NCBI RefSeq assembly: GCF_030766935.1
Contig: NZ_JASERL010000011.1
Span: 124,001-188,000, forward strand
Direction: 5' to 3'
DNA: 64,000 nucleotides
From: Streptomyces sp. KL109B
GTDB lineage: Bacteria > Actinomycetota > Actinomycetes > Streptomycetales > Streptomycetaceae
The translations under genes and the position numbers were made by a program. The notes beneath the pieces are model-generated. The model saw nothing but the letters and a program-made list of their open reading frames with translations, was not told the DNA's origin and did not search any database. Shown one piece after another: positions 43,013-52,123 of the stretch (the stretch's first letter is position 1; every line of letters begins with the position of its first letter).

Positions 43013-44185
43013 GTGACTTCGGGTGGGGACGCGGGCGGGATACGGGGCGGTTCGTCGCCGTCGGACGAGGAGTGGGAGCGCTTCCTCATCGAGTCCGAGG
43101 ACGGAGTCCGGGACGCGCCGAAGGAGCCGTCGGCGCGTGCACGCATGGTGACGCGCCGGTTGCGGGAGGAGGACGCCGCTGCCGCCGTTGCCGCTTCCTC
43201 CTCGCGGTCCCGGCTGCGGCGGGTGCGGCGGGTGCGCAGGCCGCGGACCCGGCGGCCCCTGCGGTCGGGCTGGTACGCGGTCGGTCTGGTGGCGGTGCTG
43301 GCCCTGCTGATCGTGGCGCTCTCCCCTGCGCGGGTGACGGAGCTGACGAATCCGGCGAACTGGTTCGGGGACGACGCGGACTCAGGCTCCGGGGCGCCGC
43401 TCGCCACGGAGAGCGTGCGTCCCACGGGGCCGCCGCCGAGCGAGGTGGCGGGGCGCGCCACGCTGGACGACCCGTTCCGTGGCTCGCCCGCCGCGCGCTG
43501 GGCCGACGGTTTTGCCGGGATCGGCCTGCCGCCCGCCCGTGCCACCGGCTGGATGACCAGGGCGCAGGTGGCGCGGGCGCTCGAACGGTCCCGTGACTTC
43601 CTCGTCGCGTCCAGCCTGGACCGCGGCGTGCTGCGCGGCGAGCGCCCCACCGAGGCCATCGCCCTCATCAACCCCCACCAGCCGAAGGAACGGACGTTCC
43701 TTGACCGGTCGCTGAGCACGCCGAGCGAGAAGTACAACCCGCTCCTGCTGTTCAGCCGCTTCGACACCGGGCGGGTGCGGATGGTCGGCGACGTGGTGAA
43801 GACCCGTGGCCGCGTCTCGTTCCGCGCGGGCGGGCAGGGCGCCCTGGAGGTCACCACCGATGTCACGTACGTGTATCCGGTCGTCCGCGCCGGGTCGGCG
43901 GACGGCCGTGTCACGCGGGTCATCGTCCGCCGGGAAGTGGTCATGAACTGGGACGACCCGGAGAAGGTGGTGACCGAGCCGGGCACCTTCTCCGTCGTCT
44001 CGAACCGCCTGGACACCACCAACGCCGGCTGCGACACCTACGACGGCTATCTCACGCCCCCGTTCACGGACGACCGTGCCACCGGCGAAGGGCCCGCCGT
44101 GGATCCGTACGACCGGAGCACGACGATGGACGAGCGGATGCGGGGCGCCGGGGACGACAAGTGCGGGACGGCGGTGCGGTCTTGA
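43013..44185 (+). CDS. Membrane-anchored protein of unknown function
   Basis: 390 residues; family not recognised. Residues 1-80 are charged and predicted cytoplasmic, ending in an Arg-rich stretch (RRVRRVRRPRTRRPLRSG). A single membrane helix follows (WYAVGLVAVLALLIVALSPA, ~87-106). The outer ~280 residues contain ATGWMTRAQVARALERSRDF and several beta-strand-rich segments (GRVSFRAGGQGALEVTTDVT), consistent with a folded extracytoplasmic domain and two Cys that could pair (near 343 and 384). The GTG start has GGGGAG upstream. It converges on the immunity gene with 25 bp between stops. Orientation of the membrane segment follows the positive-inside rule and is inference. Confidence 0.8.
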   Translation: MTSGGDAGGIRGGSSPSDEEWERFLIESEDGVRDAPKEPSARARMVTRRLREEDAAAAVAASSSRSRLRRVRRVRRPRTRRPLRSGWYAVGLVAVLALLIVALSPARVTELTNPANWFGDDADSGSGAPLATESVRPTGPPPSEVAGRATLDDPFRGSPAARWADGFAGIGLPPARATGWMTRAQVARALERSRDFLVASSLDRGVLRGERPTEAIALINPHQPKERTFLDRSLSTPSEKYNPLLLFSRFDTGRVRMVGDVVKTRGRVSFRAGGQGALEVTTDVTYVYPVVRAGSADGRVTRVIVRREVVMNWDDPEKVVTEPGTFSVVSNRLDTTNAGCDTYDGYLTPPFTDDRATGEGPAVDPYDRSTTMDERMRGAGDDKCGTAVRS

Positions 44186-44210
44186 GCCCCGAAGAGGTCG
44201 CCCGGGGGCG

Positions 44211-44681
44211 TCACGGATACACCATCTTCTCGAACGCCTCGTACCACGGCGCCAGTCCGTGCATCCCGCGGATGGCCTCCTCGACCGCCGTGTTCGTGAA
44301 CGACGTCGGGCGCTTCAGCTCCTCGGCCCGCGCCGCGGTGATGGTGTCTCCGACGTTGCCGTGGATGTCCTGAGTGCGGAACTCGCCCGGTGGCTCGACC
44401 CACACCTTGTAGACGGGGACGCGGATGCCGGGCGACACCTCGCGGTTCCCGATGACGGGCCATTCGCCCTTCTTGAGGCGCTGGTCCATGGTCTCCACGA
44501 GGAAGATCGGCTCGTCGAGTCCGAGGGTTCCCACGTCGAGGGCCGCGTCGGCGTCGTAGAGCTCGGGGAACACCGCCAGGAGCACCATCCCCCGCATCTT
44601 CTCGACGACTTGGGCCACGGCCTTCCGGCCCTCGCCGACCGGCACGGTCAGGACGTCGCCGCTCTCGAATCTCCTCAGCAC
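44211..44681 (-). CDS. Probable immunity protein (Imm26-like)
   Basis: 156 residues, soluble, no signal peptide. FESGDVLTVPVGEGRKAVAQVVEKMRG at the N-terminus resembles the start of Imm26 immunity proteins (a GDV...P..dGr..yGqV pattern), followed by a central VFPELYD-type segment. The GTG start has GGAGG 3 bases upstream and overlaps the RHS toxin stop by 7 bases, the coupling expected of a toxin-immunity pair. It should neutralise the nuclease tip in the producing cell. The Imm26 assignment is by eye; the immunity role is supported mainly by position. Confidence 0.68.
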   Translation of the reverse strand: MLRRFESGDVLTVPVGEGRKAVAQVVEKMRGMVLLAVFPELYDADAALDVGTLGLDEPIFLVETMDQRLKKGEWPVIGNREVSPGIRVPVYKVWVEPPGEFRTQDIHGNVGDTITAARAEELKRPTSFTNTAVEEAIRGMHGLAPWYEAFEKMVYP

Positions 44682-47600
44682 ACGGACCCTCCGGCACCCT
44701 TGTAGCGGGCGTCGTTCATCTGCACTCGCTTGTTCTCCAGGACACTTCCCGGAACGGAACTCTTACCACCGCCGGCCCGCATCCAGTCCTCCTCCAGCAC
44801 ATCGAGGGCCTGCCCGGGATTCGCCCTGCCCAGGACCTCGAAGTTGTAACCGGCTCCGCCTCGCTTGCGGTTGTGCTCCTGCATGCGCGCCACGTAGCGG
44901 CCCCAGCTCTTCGCCTGCCCGACGTACTCGGCGCCGGTGGCGATGTCGGTCCGCAGATAGACGACGCCCGCGGGTGCGGAGGGGACGGGTGCGGAGGCCG
45001 GCGTCGCGTTGTGGACGAGGAGCGGGGTGTCGCCCGCCACCACGTAGTACGTCTGCTGGCCCTCGACCGTGAGGTTGTGGACCCGCTCCGTGCGCTCGGT
45101 GTGCTCGACGGCCTCGACCTGGGTCCAGGTTCCGCTGCCGGTCCTCAGCCACTGCCCCGGCCGCAGTTCGCCCGCGTCCACCCAGCGGCCCACGTCCGGC
45201 ACCCAGAACGGGTGTCCCTCGGTGGCGGTCAGCTTGTCGGTGCCGTGCCGGTCCGTGCCGCGGTCGTCGCCGGTGACGGTGATCTCGACCAGCTTCTTGG
45301 TGCCCTCGCCGGTGATGGTGCCGGTGACCCGGCGGGTGCTCGCGTGTTCCGTCTCCACGTCGGTGGCGGCGACCCGGTCGCCCTTCTTCACGTCCTCGAT
45401 GGGTACGGCGCTGCCGTCCGCCATCAGGACACGGGTGCCTCCGACGAAGCTGTTGACCTTGCACGCGCCGCCACTTGGGGCGTCACCCTCCGGCTTCGCC
45501 TGCTTGGCCGGGGCAGGGGCCGCAGCCGGTCCACCCGTGGAACCACCGCTGCTGCCACCGCCGTTGCCGCTTCCTCCGTTGCTGCCGCCTCCGTTGTTGC
45601 CGCCTCCGTTGTTACTTCCCCCGTTGCTGTTCCCGCCGTTGTTACTACCGCCGTTATTGCCGCCCCCATTGCCATTGCCTCCGTTATTGCTCCCGCCGTT
45701 ATTGCCACCTCCGTTGTTGCCGCCCCCGTTATTGCCGCCGCCATTCCCATTTCCGCCATTGCCGTTGCCGCCGTTGGCCTTGCCCGCGTTGCCCGCCGCG
45801 TCGCCCGCGTTGTCGGCCTTCTTGCCTCCCGAGAGGGCGTCCCAGGCCTTTCCGCCGTACTTGGCGAACTTGGTTCCGGCCGCGCCCCAGCCGACGAAGG
45901 GAATCGCCCCCGCGCAGGAGAGCGCCGCGTCGGTGGCGTTGCCCTCGGCGCCGTACCAGGCGCAGTTGCCCAGGTCGGCGACCTCGCCGACGACCGGGAT
46001 GAGGCCGGCGACGTCGAGCGCGCCGTGCCCGATGTCCGACCACGAGAGGCCGAAGAGGTGGCCGTCGATCTCGACGAAGGAGACGGGGTTGCCGCCCGCG
46101 AAGGCGTAGCGGTTGCCGGTGAACGGGTCGGTGGTCAGGCTCATGTCGGCGAGGGCGCCGCCGTACATGTCGCGCGTCAGGAAGCGGTTGAGGCCCGGAT
46201 CGTAATTGCGGAAGCCCATGTCGTAGTCGCCGGACGCGGTGTCGTACCGCATGGAGTTGTAGCGGTAGGAGTTGTACGGGTCCTCCTTCTCCTGTCCGTC
46301 CTCGTCCGGCTTGTCGGCGCCGCTGAACTGCTCCTGGTCGTTCTGCCCGTAGGCGGTGTAGCCGTACGTGGACTTGGTGGTGCCGTCGCGTTCGGTCAGC
46401 GCCTCGACGTCGCCGTGCGGGTGGTAGACGTACTGCGCCGTCTCCTCGTCCTTCCCGTCCGGCTTCTTCACCTGGGTGAGCTTCTGGCCCCAGGGCGCGT
46501 ACTGGAAGGAGTTGGTGTCCCCGCCCTCGGTCTGTTCGCGCAGTTCCTTGGAGGTGATGCCGAGGTAGGTGAAGTTCTTGGTCTTGGGGTCGTCGCCGTC
46601 GGTGTGTTCGCGGATGGTGCGGTCGAAGGCGTCGTAGCTGAAGGTCTTGGTGCGCGCGGCGTCCCCGGTGCCGGTCGTGGTGGAGGCCTTGCGGTCGAAG
46701 CCGTCGTAGCGGTGCTTCGTGACGGTCTCGCCCGCGGAGGAGACGGTGTCGAGGCGGCCGAGCGGATCGTAGTTGTACGTCGAGGAGACGCCGTCGGCCG
46801 TGGAGGAGAGCAGTCGGTTGCGGTCGTAGCTGTGGCGGGTCGTGGTGCCGTCCGTGGTCTGCTCGACGACGTTGCCCGCCGCGTCGTGCTCGTAGCGCTC
46901 GGCGGCGTCGGAGTCGCCGCTCTTGTCGACGCGGGAGATCCGGTCCTGCGGGTCGTAGGCGTAGTCGTAGGTGTTGTCCTTGGTGCCGCCGCCGTCGGCG
47001 TCCATGAGTCGCAGGACGTCCTTGGTCTTGTGGCCGTTGGCGTTGTACGACAGGCGGTGCTGGGCGACGGTGCGTCCGTCGTCGGTCTTCTCGGTCTGCT
47101 GCCGGGTGGCGCCGTCCAGGTAGTAGTCGTAGGTGGCGACGTTGCCGTTCGGCTTGACCTGGCGGGCGAGTTCGCCGCGGTCGGTGTAGGAGACGCGGGT
47201 GACCTGCTGGTCCCCGGCGTCCGGGGAGTCGGCGTTGGTGACCTCGCTGACCCGGTCGAGGGCGTCGTACTCCAGCTTGCTCCAGGTCAGGTCGTGCTTC
47301 GTGGTCAGTGTGTTGCCGTTGGCGTCGTACGTGAGCCGCGTGGTGTCCCGTACGTCGCCGCCCGCGCGTTCCTGGACCTCGGTGAGCCGGTTGACGCCGT
47401 CGTAGCTCATGGTGTGCCGGTCGGTCCTGGCGCCGGGGCTGTTGTCGGTGACCTCGGTGCGGTTGCCGTTGGCGTCGTAGCGGTACGTGAAGTCCTTGGA
47501 CTCCCGGTCGGTGTCACCGGAGTTGTCGCGCACGAGGCGGACGGCGTCGGCGAGGACGGTGCCATTGGCCTTGTCGGTGACGGTGACGGCGTGCTTGCCG

Positions 47601-50600
47601 CCCTCGGTGAAGGAGTAGGAGCCGAGGGAGCGCCACTTGCCGGGATTGGCACTCTGGTCGACCTGACGCTTCGCCTTGCCGTCCTTGTGCTCGATCTCGT
47701 ACGTGGCGTCGGTGGCGGCGCCCTCGGTCTTCGGGTTGCGGGTGAAGACCTCGTAGGTGCCGTTCCTGGGGATGTTGAGCTGCCAGGCGAAGCGGGCCCG
47801 GCCGTCGCCGCGCGGGTGGCTGTGCGTGTTGTACCCGTACGCCTTGTCGGGCCGCGAGGCCGTCCAATCGCCTTGTTCGGCGGTGTTGTTGGTGTCGGAG
47901 TTGTCGACGAGCACGGCGTCGAGGCCGACCGGGACGCCGTCGTCGGAGCGGGACTTCATGGCTCCGCTCGGGTAGAACGCGGTGTCCATGGTGCGGGACA
48001 CCGAACCGCCCGCGCTGGTCAGCGTCGTCTGGATCTGCTGCCCCAGCTTGTTGTACTCGTACGAGCTGACGATGCCGTGCGGATCGGTGGACTTTTTGGT
48101 CCAGCCGTTGTCGAAGTACGAGTACGTGGTGTCATTGCGGACGTTCTGCCCCTCGGACGGTGGGGCGCTCACCTTGGTGACATTGCCGACCTCGTCATAG
48201 CTGTAGCTGGTGCGGTCGGGCTTGTTGTACGTGGCGTCGCCCGGGTCGTAGGGAGTGCGGGTCTCCTTGACGCGGTTCAGCTCGTCGTAGACGGTCTGCG
48301 ACGCGAAGTCATCAGGTTTCCCCGGGGTGTTGACGCCGCGCGGCGTGATCTCCTTGGTCTGGTTGCCGACTTCGTCGTACTCGAAGCGGGTGCGGTTGTA
48401 CTTGATGTCGTCGCCGCTTCGGCTGTGCGGTACCTGGTTCTCGACCACCTTGCCGCGGGCGTCGAGGAGTTGGGTGACGCGGTTGCCGTCGGCGTCGGTC
48501 GTGGCGGTCTTCTGCCCGTCCCAGTCGTAGACCGTCCCGGTCGACTCGCCCTTCGCGTCGGTGGACGTCACCAGCTGCTTGTTGAGGTCGTATCCGTAGC
48601 GGCTGGTGTAGTCGTCGGGGTCGTCGTTCTGGTTCTTGCGGGGGTCGGTGACCCGGGCGAGGTTGCCGACGCTGTCGTACGCGGAGGTGGTGCGGCCGCC
48701 CTCGGCGTCGGTGATCCGGACGGGCTGGTTGAGCTCGTCGTACCGGGTCGTCGTGGTGAAGTCGTCGGGGTCGTCGGTGAGGTTGCCCCGGGGTTCGGTC
48801 TCGGTGAGCTGGTTGCCGACCTTGTCGTAGGTGTAGGTGACTTGGCGGCGCGGCCCGTCGGGCTCGTCCCGCGGTTTCTCCTGGGCGACGAGCCGGTCGG
48901 CGGCGTCGTAGGTGCTGTGGGAGGAGACGTTGTTCGGCGCGGTGAAGGTGACCGTGTTGTCGTTGGCGTCGTACTCCGGGGCCGGGGTGGTGAGGTACTC
49001 CCCGGCCTGCTCGTCCTTGGGCTTCTGGTTCTCCAGGGGGCGGCCGAAGACGTCGTAGGTCTGCGTGGTGGTGGCGCCGTTGGCCTCCCGCAGCGCGGTC
49101 ACGTTGCCACGGGCGTCGTACGCGTTGGTGGTGCGGTTGCCGAGCGGGTCCGTGGTGACGGTCGGGAAGCCGCTCGGGTGGTAGTCGGCGAAGCGGGTGG
49201 TGTGGCCGCCTGCGTCGGTGGTCGCCGTCAGGCGGCCCGCGTCGTCGTAGGCGTGCGTGGTCGTGTAGTCGCCGTCGGCGTCGCTCTCGACACCCTTGGG
49301 GTCGGTGACGGAGGTCAGGTTGCCGCGCGCGTCCTGCCCGAAGCGCCATTTGCGGCCCTCGGGGCTGATCCGGCCCGCGAGTTCGGCGATGTGGCCGTCC
49401 TCGCCGGTGGCGTAGCCGAACCGGGCGGCGGGGCGGCCGTTCTTGACGGCTTCCGGGTCCCGCATTTCGAGCGGATAGCCGGTCTTGGGGTCGTACTTCC
49501 AGGTGGTGACGGCGCCGTTGGCCTCTTCGAGGCGGGTCACATTGTTCTGGGCGTCCCAGCCGAGTGTCGTGGTGTGCCGCTTGGCGTCGGTCATCCGCAC
49601 CGGCCGGCCGTAGCCGTCGAGCACCTGTGTGCCGGGGTTGCCCTCGGCGTCGGTCACCACGGACCGGGTCGTGCGCCCCTTGTGGCCGTCCGGGTCCTCG
49701 TACGAGTACCGGGTCGTCGCGCCGAGCCGGTCGGTGACGTGTTTCAGGTTCCCCAAGTAGTGTCGCTGGTCCTTGTCGTGGGGTGTGACGTAGGCCAGCT
49801 TCGTGGAGTTGCCGCGCGGGTCCGTGACCTTGTCGAGCTTGTGGAAGGGCAGCCCCCACGCCTTGCCGTAGTCGAAGGCGAACACCTTCGGCTGCGCGGA
49901 ACCGGCCCCGTCCGCCACCCGCGCGAGCTGCCCGTGCTGGGTGTACGTCAGGTCCATGCGCCTGCCTGAGACATCGGTGACGCTCTTCACCTTGCCCGCG
50001 ATGTGCGGGTTGACCAGGAGGCGGCCCTCACGGACCCGGCCGTCCCCGTCGACGTACCGGTACGGTTCGAACTTGTCCCAGTAGTCGACGGTCATGGTGC
50101 GCCGGCCGTCGGCGTCGGTCACGTACTGGAGCTCCTTGCCGAGCAGGCCGAGCAGCTTCTTCTTGTACGTGAACTCCATCCGGTTGCCGTTCTTGTCCAC
50201 CATGGCCGTGGGGTAGCCCTGGCAGTCGTAGAGGAACCGGGTCCGGTCGGGGCGCACCATCTCCCATGCCTCGCGCTCGTGGGAGAGCAGCGGCAGGCAG
50301 GTCTTGGCGAGCTTTCTGAGCTTGAGGTGGACACCGGCGGGCGCCCGCCACTCGTGCTTCTTGAGGTCCTTGCGGAAGACGTGTGTCGTGCCGTCGCCGT
50401 CCGTCATGAAGACCTTCAGCGGCAGGGCCCGCAGCGGGGAGAACTGCAGCGGGCTGCCGAGCCGCAGCGGCGATGACAGCTGGAGCGACCAGCCGCGTCC
50501 TGCGGGGCCGGAGGAGAAGTCCTGCGAGTTGTAGGAGAGCCGGGCGAACGAATTGAAGCCGCGGGAGGGGTTGTTGAAGGCGTTGTACGACCAGACGGCG

Positions 50601-51733
50601 TTGCCGGAGGCCAGGTTGCCCATGACGGTGGAGTTCGCGCCGGTGTTCTGGCCCGAGTAGGACTGGAACTTCTCCAGGCCGAGCCGGTTGGAGGTGGCCC
50701 GCTCGACGACGACCTCGTGGCTGGAGGGTGGCACGTCGTCGGTGCGCGAGAGCCAGCTGTGCGTGCGCCGGTCCCGCAGGTCCCAGTCGAGGTCGTAGGT
50801 GACACGGGAGGCGAGGAGGTTGCCCAGCTTGGGAATGGCGAGCCTGGCGTCGAAGGTGACGCTCTCCCCGGGCCGTACGTCCCTGGGCAGGCCGGTCGGC
50901 TTCTGGTTGACCGGGTTGGAGACGTCGTGGCCGCCCAGGCTCCACCGGTACGACAGGGCCTTCTCGTCGGCCTTCCACACCTCGTCGGTGGTGTTGGTGA
51001 GCGTCGCCTCGACGGTCTGCCGCTCGCCGGGGACGGCGCGGGCGGGCGTGGCCGGCAGGTAGTAGGTGCCGTCGGCGGCGGGGTCCTGGGGGTCGCGCTC
51101 GTCCTCGGGCTCCTCGCCCGTGGGTGGCTTCAGGAGGTCGCTGAGCAGCGGCAGCCGCAGCGTCCGAGCGGGGCTGTCGAGGAGCCGCCCGTCTTCGAGC
51201 AGCGCGACGACCTTGTAGTGGTACGTGGTGCCCCGGCCCTCGGCGGCGGGCGGCGCGGACCGGTCCCGATATTGGTGTGTGGTGGCGGGGACGGGGGCCA
51301 CCAGGGTCTCCGCGGAGGGTGCGAAGTCCTTCCGCGTGGCGCGGTGGACCTGGTATTCGCGCAGGTCGTCGCCGGGGTACGCGCCCCACGACAGGTCGGC
51401 TCCCGTGGCCCGCGGCGACTTCGGCGCGTCGAGCCGCAGTCCGTGGGCGGCTCCGGCCACCTTCCAGTGCGAGGGCCGGGCCCCGAGTGAGCGGTCCAGC
51501 GCGATGCCGCCCGGCGCGGCGGCCGGTGGCTCGGTGGCCCAATTCCCCTCGTCGCGCTCGCTGTTGGGCCGCCAGCCCTCGCGTGGGTCGGTGTCGGCGA
51601 CGATGGCCGCCTCCGCCTGCGCAGCTGGGGCGACTCCGGTGAGCGTGGCGACGAGCGCGGTGACCACCGCGCCGATCCATGCCGTGCGAAGCTTCCCCGT
51701 TGCGCGCAGGCCCGGCCGACTTCCCCTGGCCAT
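44675..51733 (-). CDS. Secreted RHS polymorphic toxin with Hint domain and GIY-YIG-like nuclease tip
   Basis: About 2352 residues. A signal peptide (~1-41: LRTAWIGAVVTALVATLTGV, then APAAQA) directs secretion. Fibronectin-like and beta-sandwich domains follow. Dozens of RHS/YD repeats (YDxxGNxxxxTxxxG) span ~550-1840, interrupted by a golvesin C-terminal-like domain at ~1268-1405. The RHS core motif (GFRNYDPGLNRFLTRDMYGG) lies at ~1840, with a helical segment and a Gly/Asn-rich linker (~1985-2085) after it. A Hint autoprocessing domain (~2091-2242) starts near SFVGGTRVLMADGSAVPIED and ends YYVVAGDTPLLVHN. The last ~110 residues have VVY, ten residues, YVG, then WGRYVARMQEH and EEDW, the GIY-YIG pattern of Tox-URI nucleases. 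The start is the ATG before the signal peptide; an upstream ATG would spoil it. Confidence 0.9.
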   Translation of the reverse strand: MARGSRPGLRATGKLRTAWIGAVVTALVATLTGVAPAAQAEAAIVADTDPREGWRPNSERDEGNWATEPPAAAPGGIALDRSLGARPSHWKVAGAAHGLRLDAPKSPRATGADLSWGAYPGDDLREYQVHRATRKDFAPSAETLVAPVPATTHQYRDRSAPPAAEGRGTTYHYKVVALLEDGRLLDSPARTLRLPLLSDLLKPPTGEEPEDERDPQDPAADGTYYLPATPARAVPGERQTVEATLTNTTDEVWKADEKALSYRWSLGGHDVSNPVNQKPTGLPRDVRPGESVTFDARLAIPKLGNLLASRVTYDLDWDLRDRRTHSWLSRTDDVPPSSHEVVVERATSNRLGLEKFQSYSGQNTGANSTVMGNLASGNAVWSYNAFNNPSRGFNSFARLSYNSQDFSSGPAGRGWSLQLSSPLRLGSPLQFSPLRALPLKVFMTDGDGTTHVFRKDLKKHEWRAPAGVHLKLRKLAKTCLPLLSHEREAWEMVRPDRTRFLYDCQGYPTAMVDKNGNRMEFTYKKKLLGLLGKELQYVTDADGRRTMTVDYWDKFEPYRYVDGDGRVREGRLLVNPHIAGKVKSVTDVSGRRMDLTYTQHGQLARVADGAGSAQPKVFAFDYGKAWGLPFHKLDKVTDPRGNSTKLAYVTPHDKDQRHYLGNLKHVTDRLGATTRYSYEDPDGHKGRTTRSVVTDAEGNPGTQVLDGYGRPVRMTDAKRHTTTLGWDAQNNVTRLEEANGAVTTWKYDPKTGYPLEMRDPEAVKNGRPAARFGYATGEDGHIAELAGRISPEGRKWRFGQDARGNLTSVTDPKGVESDADGDYTTTHAYDDAGRLTATTDAGGHTTRFADYHPSGFPTVTTDPLGNRTTNAYDARGNVTALREANGATTTQTYDVFGRPLENQKPKDEQAGEYLTTPAPEYDANDNTVTFTAPNNVSSHSTYDAADRLVAQEKPRDEPDGPRRQVTYTYDKVGNQLTETEPRGNLTDDPDDFTTTTRYDELNQPVRITDAEGGRTTSAYDSVGNLARVTDPRKNQNDDPDDYTSRYGYDLNKQLVTSTDAKGESTGTVYDWDGQKTATTDADGNRVTQLLDARGKVVENQVPHSRSGDDIKYNRTRFEYDEVGNQTKEITPRGVNTPGKPDDFASQTVYDELNRVKETRTPYDPGDATYNKPDRTSYSYDEVGNVTKVSAPPSEGQNVRNDTTYSYFDNGWTKKSTDPHGIVSSYEYNKLGQQIQTTLTSAGGSVSRTMDTAFYPSGAMKSRSDDGVPVGLDAVLVDNSDTNNTAEQGDWTASRPDKAYGYNTHSHPRGDGRARFAWQLNIPRNGTYEVFTRNPKTEGAATDATYEIEHKDGKAKRQVDQSANPGKWRSLGSYSFTEGGKHAVTVTDKANGTVLADAVRLVRDNSGDTDRESKDFTYRYDANGNRTEVTDNSPGARTDRHTMSYDGVNRLTEVQERAGGDVRDTTRLTYDANGNTLTTKHDLTWSKLEYDALDRVSEVTNADSPDAGDQQVTRVSYTDRGELARQVKPNGNVATYDYYLDGATRQQTEKTDDGRTVAQHRLSYNANGHKTKDVLRLMDADGGGTKDNTYDYAYDPQDRISRVDKSGDSDAAERYEHDAAGNVVEQTTDGTTTRHSYDRNRLLSSTADGVSSTYNYDPLGRLDTVSSAGETVTKHRYDGFDRKASTTTGTGDAARTKTFSYDAFDRTIREHTDGDDPKTKNFTYLGITSKELREQTEGGDTNSFQYAPWGQKLTQVKKPDGKDEETAQYVYHPHGDVEALTERDGTTKSTYGYTAYGQNDQEQFSGADKPDEDGQEKEDPYNSYRYNSMRYDTASGDYDMGFRNYDPGLNRFLTRDMYGGALADMSLTTDPFTGNRYAFAGGNPVSFVEIDGHLFGLSWSDIGHGALDVAGLIPVVGEVADLGNCAWYGAEGNATDAALSCAGAIPFVGWGAAGTKFAKYGGKAWDALSGGKKADNAGDAAGNAGKANGGNGNGGNGNGGGNNGGGNNGGGNNGGSNNGGNGNGGGNNGGSNNGGNSNGGSNNGGGNNGGGSNGGSGNGGGSSGGSTGGPAAAPAPAKQAKPEGDAPSGGACKVNSFVGGTRVLMADGSAVPIEDVKKGDRVAATDVETEHASTRRVTGTITGEGTKKLVEITVTGDDRGTDRHGTDKLTATEGHPFWVPDVGRWVDAGELRPGQWLRTGSGTWTQVEAVEHTERTERVHNLTVEGQQTYYVVAGDTPLLVHNATPASAPVPSAPAGVVYLRTDIATGAEYVGQAKSWGRYVARMQEHNRKRGGAGYNFEVLGRANPGQALDVLEEDWMRAGGGKSSVPGSVLENKRVQMNDARYKGAGGSVC
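45537..45775. repeat. Low-complexity Gly/Asn linker repeat in the RHS toxin gene
   Basis: On the plus strand it is a run of degenerate CCGCCGTTATTGC-like units, encoding GGNNGG, GGNGNGG and GGSNNGG blocks on the minus strand. AAT codons in many copies lower local GC compared with the flanks. It joins the RHS core to the Hint and toxin domains. Confidence 0.85.
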
Positions 51734-52123
51734 CCCCCGTACCCCTTCCCTGGTCAGTGAGAGGTGTTCCGTGGTCGGTGCGCGGTGTGCGGTGTGCGGT
51801 GTGCGGTGTGCGGGCGCGGCCAACTTGTTGTGGTCACGCCGAAGTTATGTGGTACTTAACCGCCGATGATCGGTCAAGGAGCGACCATGGTTCCGAGCCG
51901 CGCTTCGCAGGGGCATTCCGGAAGCACATCCGAACCCGCCGGATGGCCCGGCGCGACATACGCCCCGACTCGTGGAACCGCGCTCTACCCAGGCACTTCG
52001 ACCCCACGCGGCAGCACACAAGCGGAACCTTCCGCTCGACAACTGCCCCGACTTTCCCCGCTCTTTACCCGCTCGCGTTCATGGCCGAAATGCAACTGCC
52101 ATGCATCTGGCGCCTGTTCGGGT
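51734..52123. other. Intergenic region upstream of the RHS toxin gene
   Basis: 390 bp without a credible gene. It holds the RHS leader, a 7-bp tandem repeat (51783-51810), an AT-richer promoter-like patch around 51830-51880 with TTGACC on the minus strand, and CCGATGATCGG, a small palindrome near 51867. The part beyond 51900 shows nothing recognisable. Confidence 0.55.
51783..51810. repeat. Tandem repeat of a 7-bp unit, four copies
   Basis: Four exact copies of CGGTGTG at 51783, 51790, 51797 and 51804, flanked by decayed copies. It lies 50-77 bp upstream of the RHS toxin start codon, in its leader or promoter. Confidence 0.85.

Noticed and set aside
45537..45775. Repeat block that at a glance looks like a CRISPR or minisatellite array
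   Set aside because: Units vary in length, there are no unique spacers of constant size, and the block is in frame inside the RHS gene as a Gly/Asn linker.
44873..49969. Very long plus-strand open frame (about 1700 codons) opposite the RHS gene
   Set aside because: It is an antisense shadow caused by GC-rich codons. Its translation is low-complexity Val/Gly/Asp/Arg-rich with no domain, while the minus strand has clear RHS, Hint and toxin motifs.
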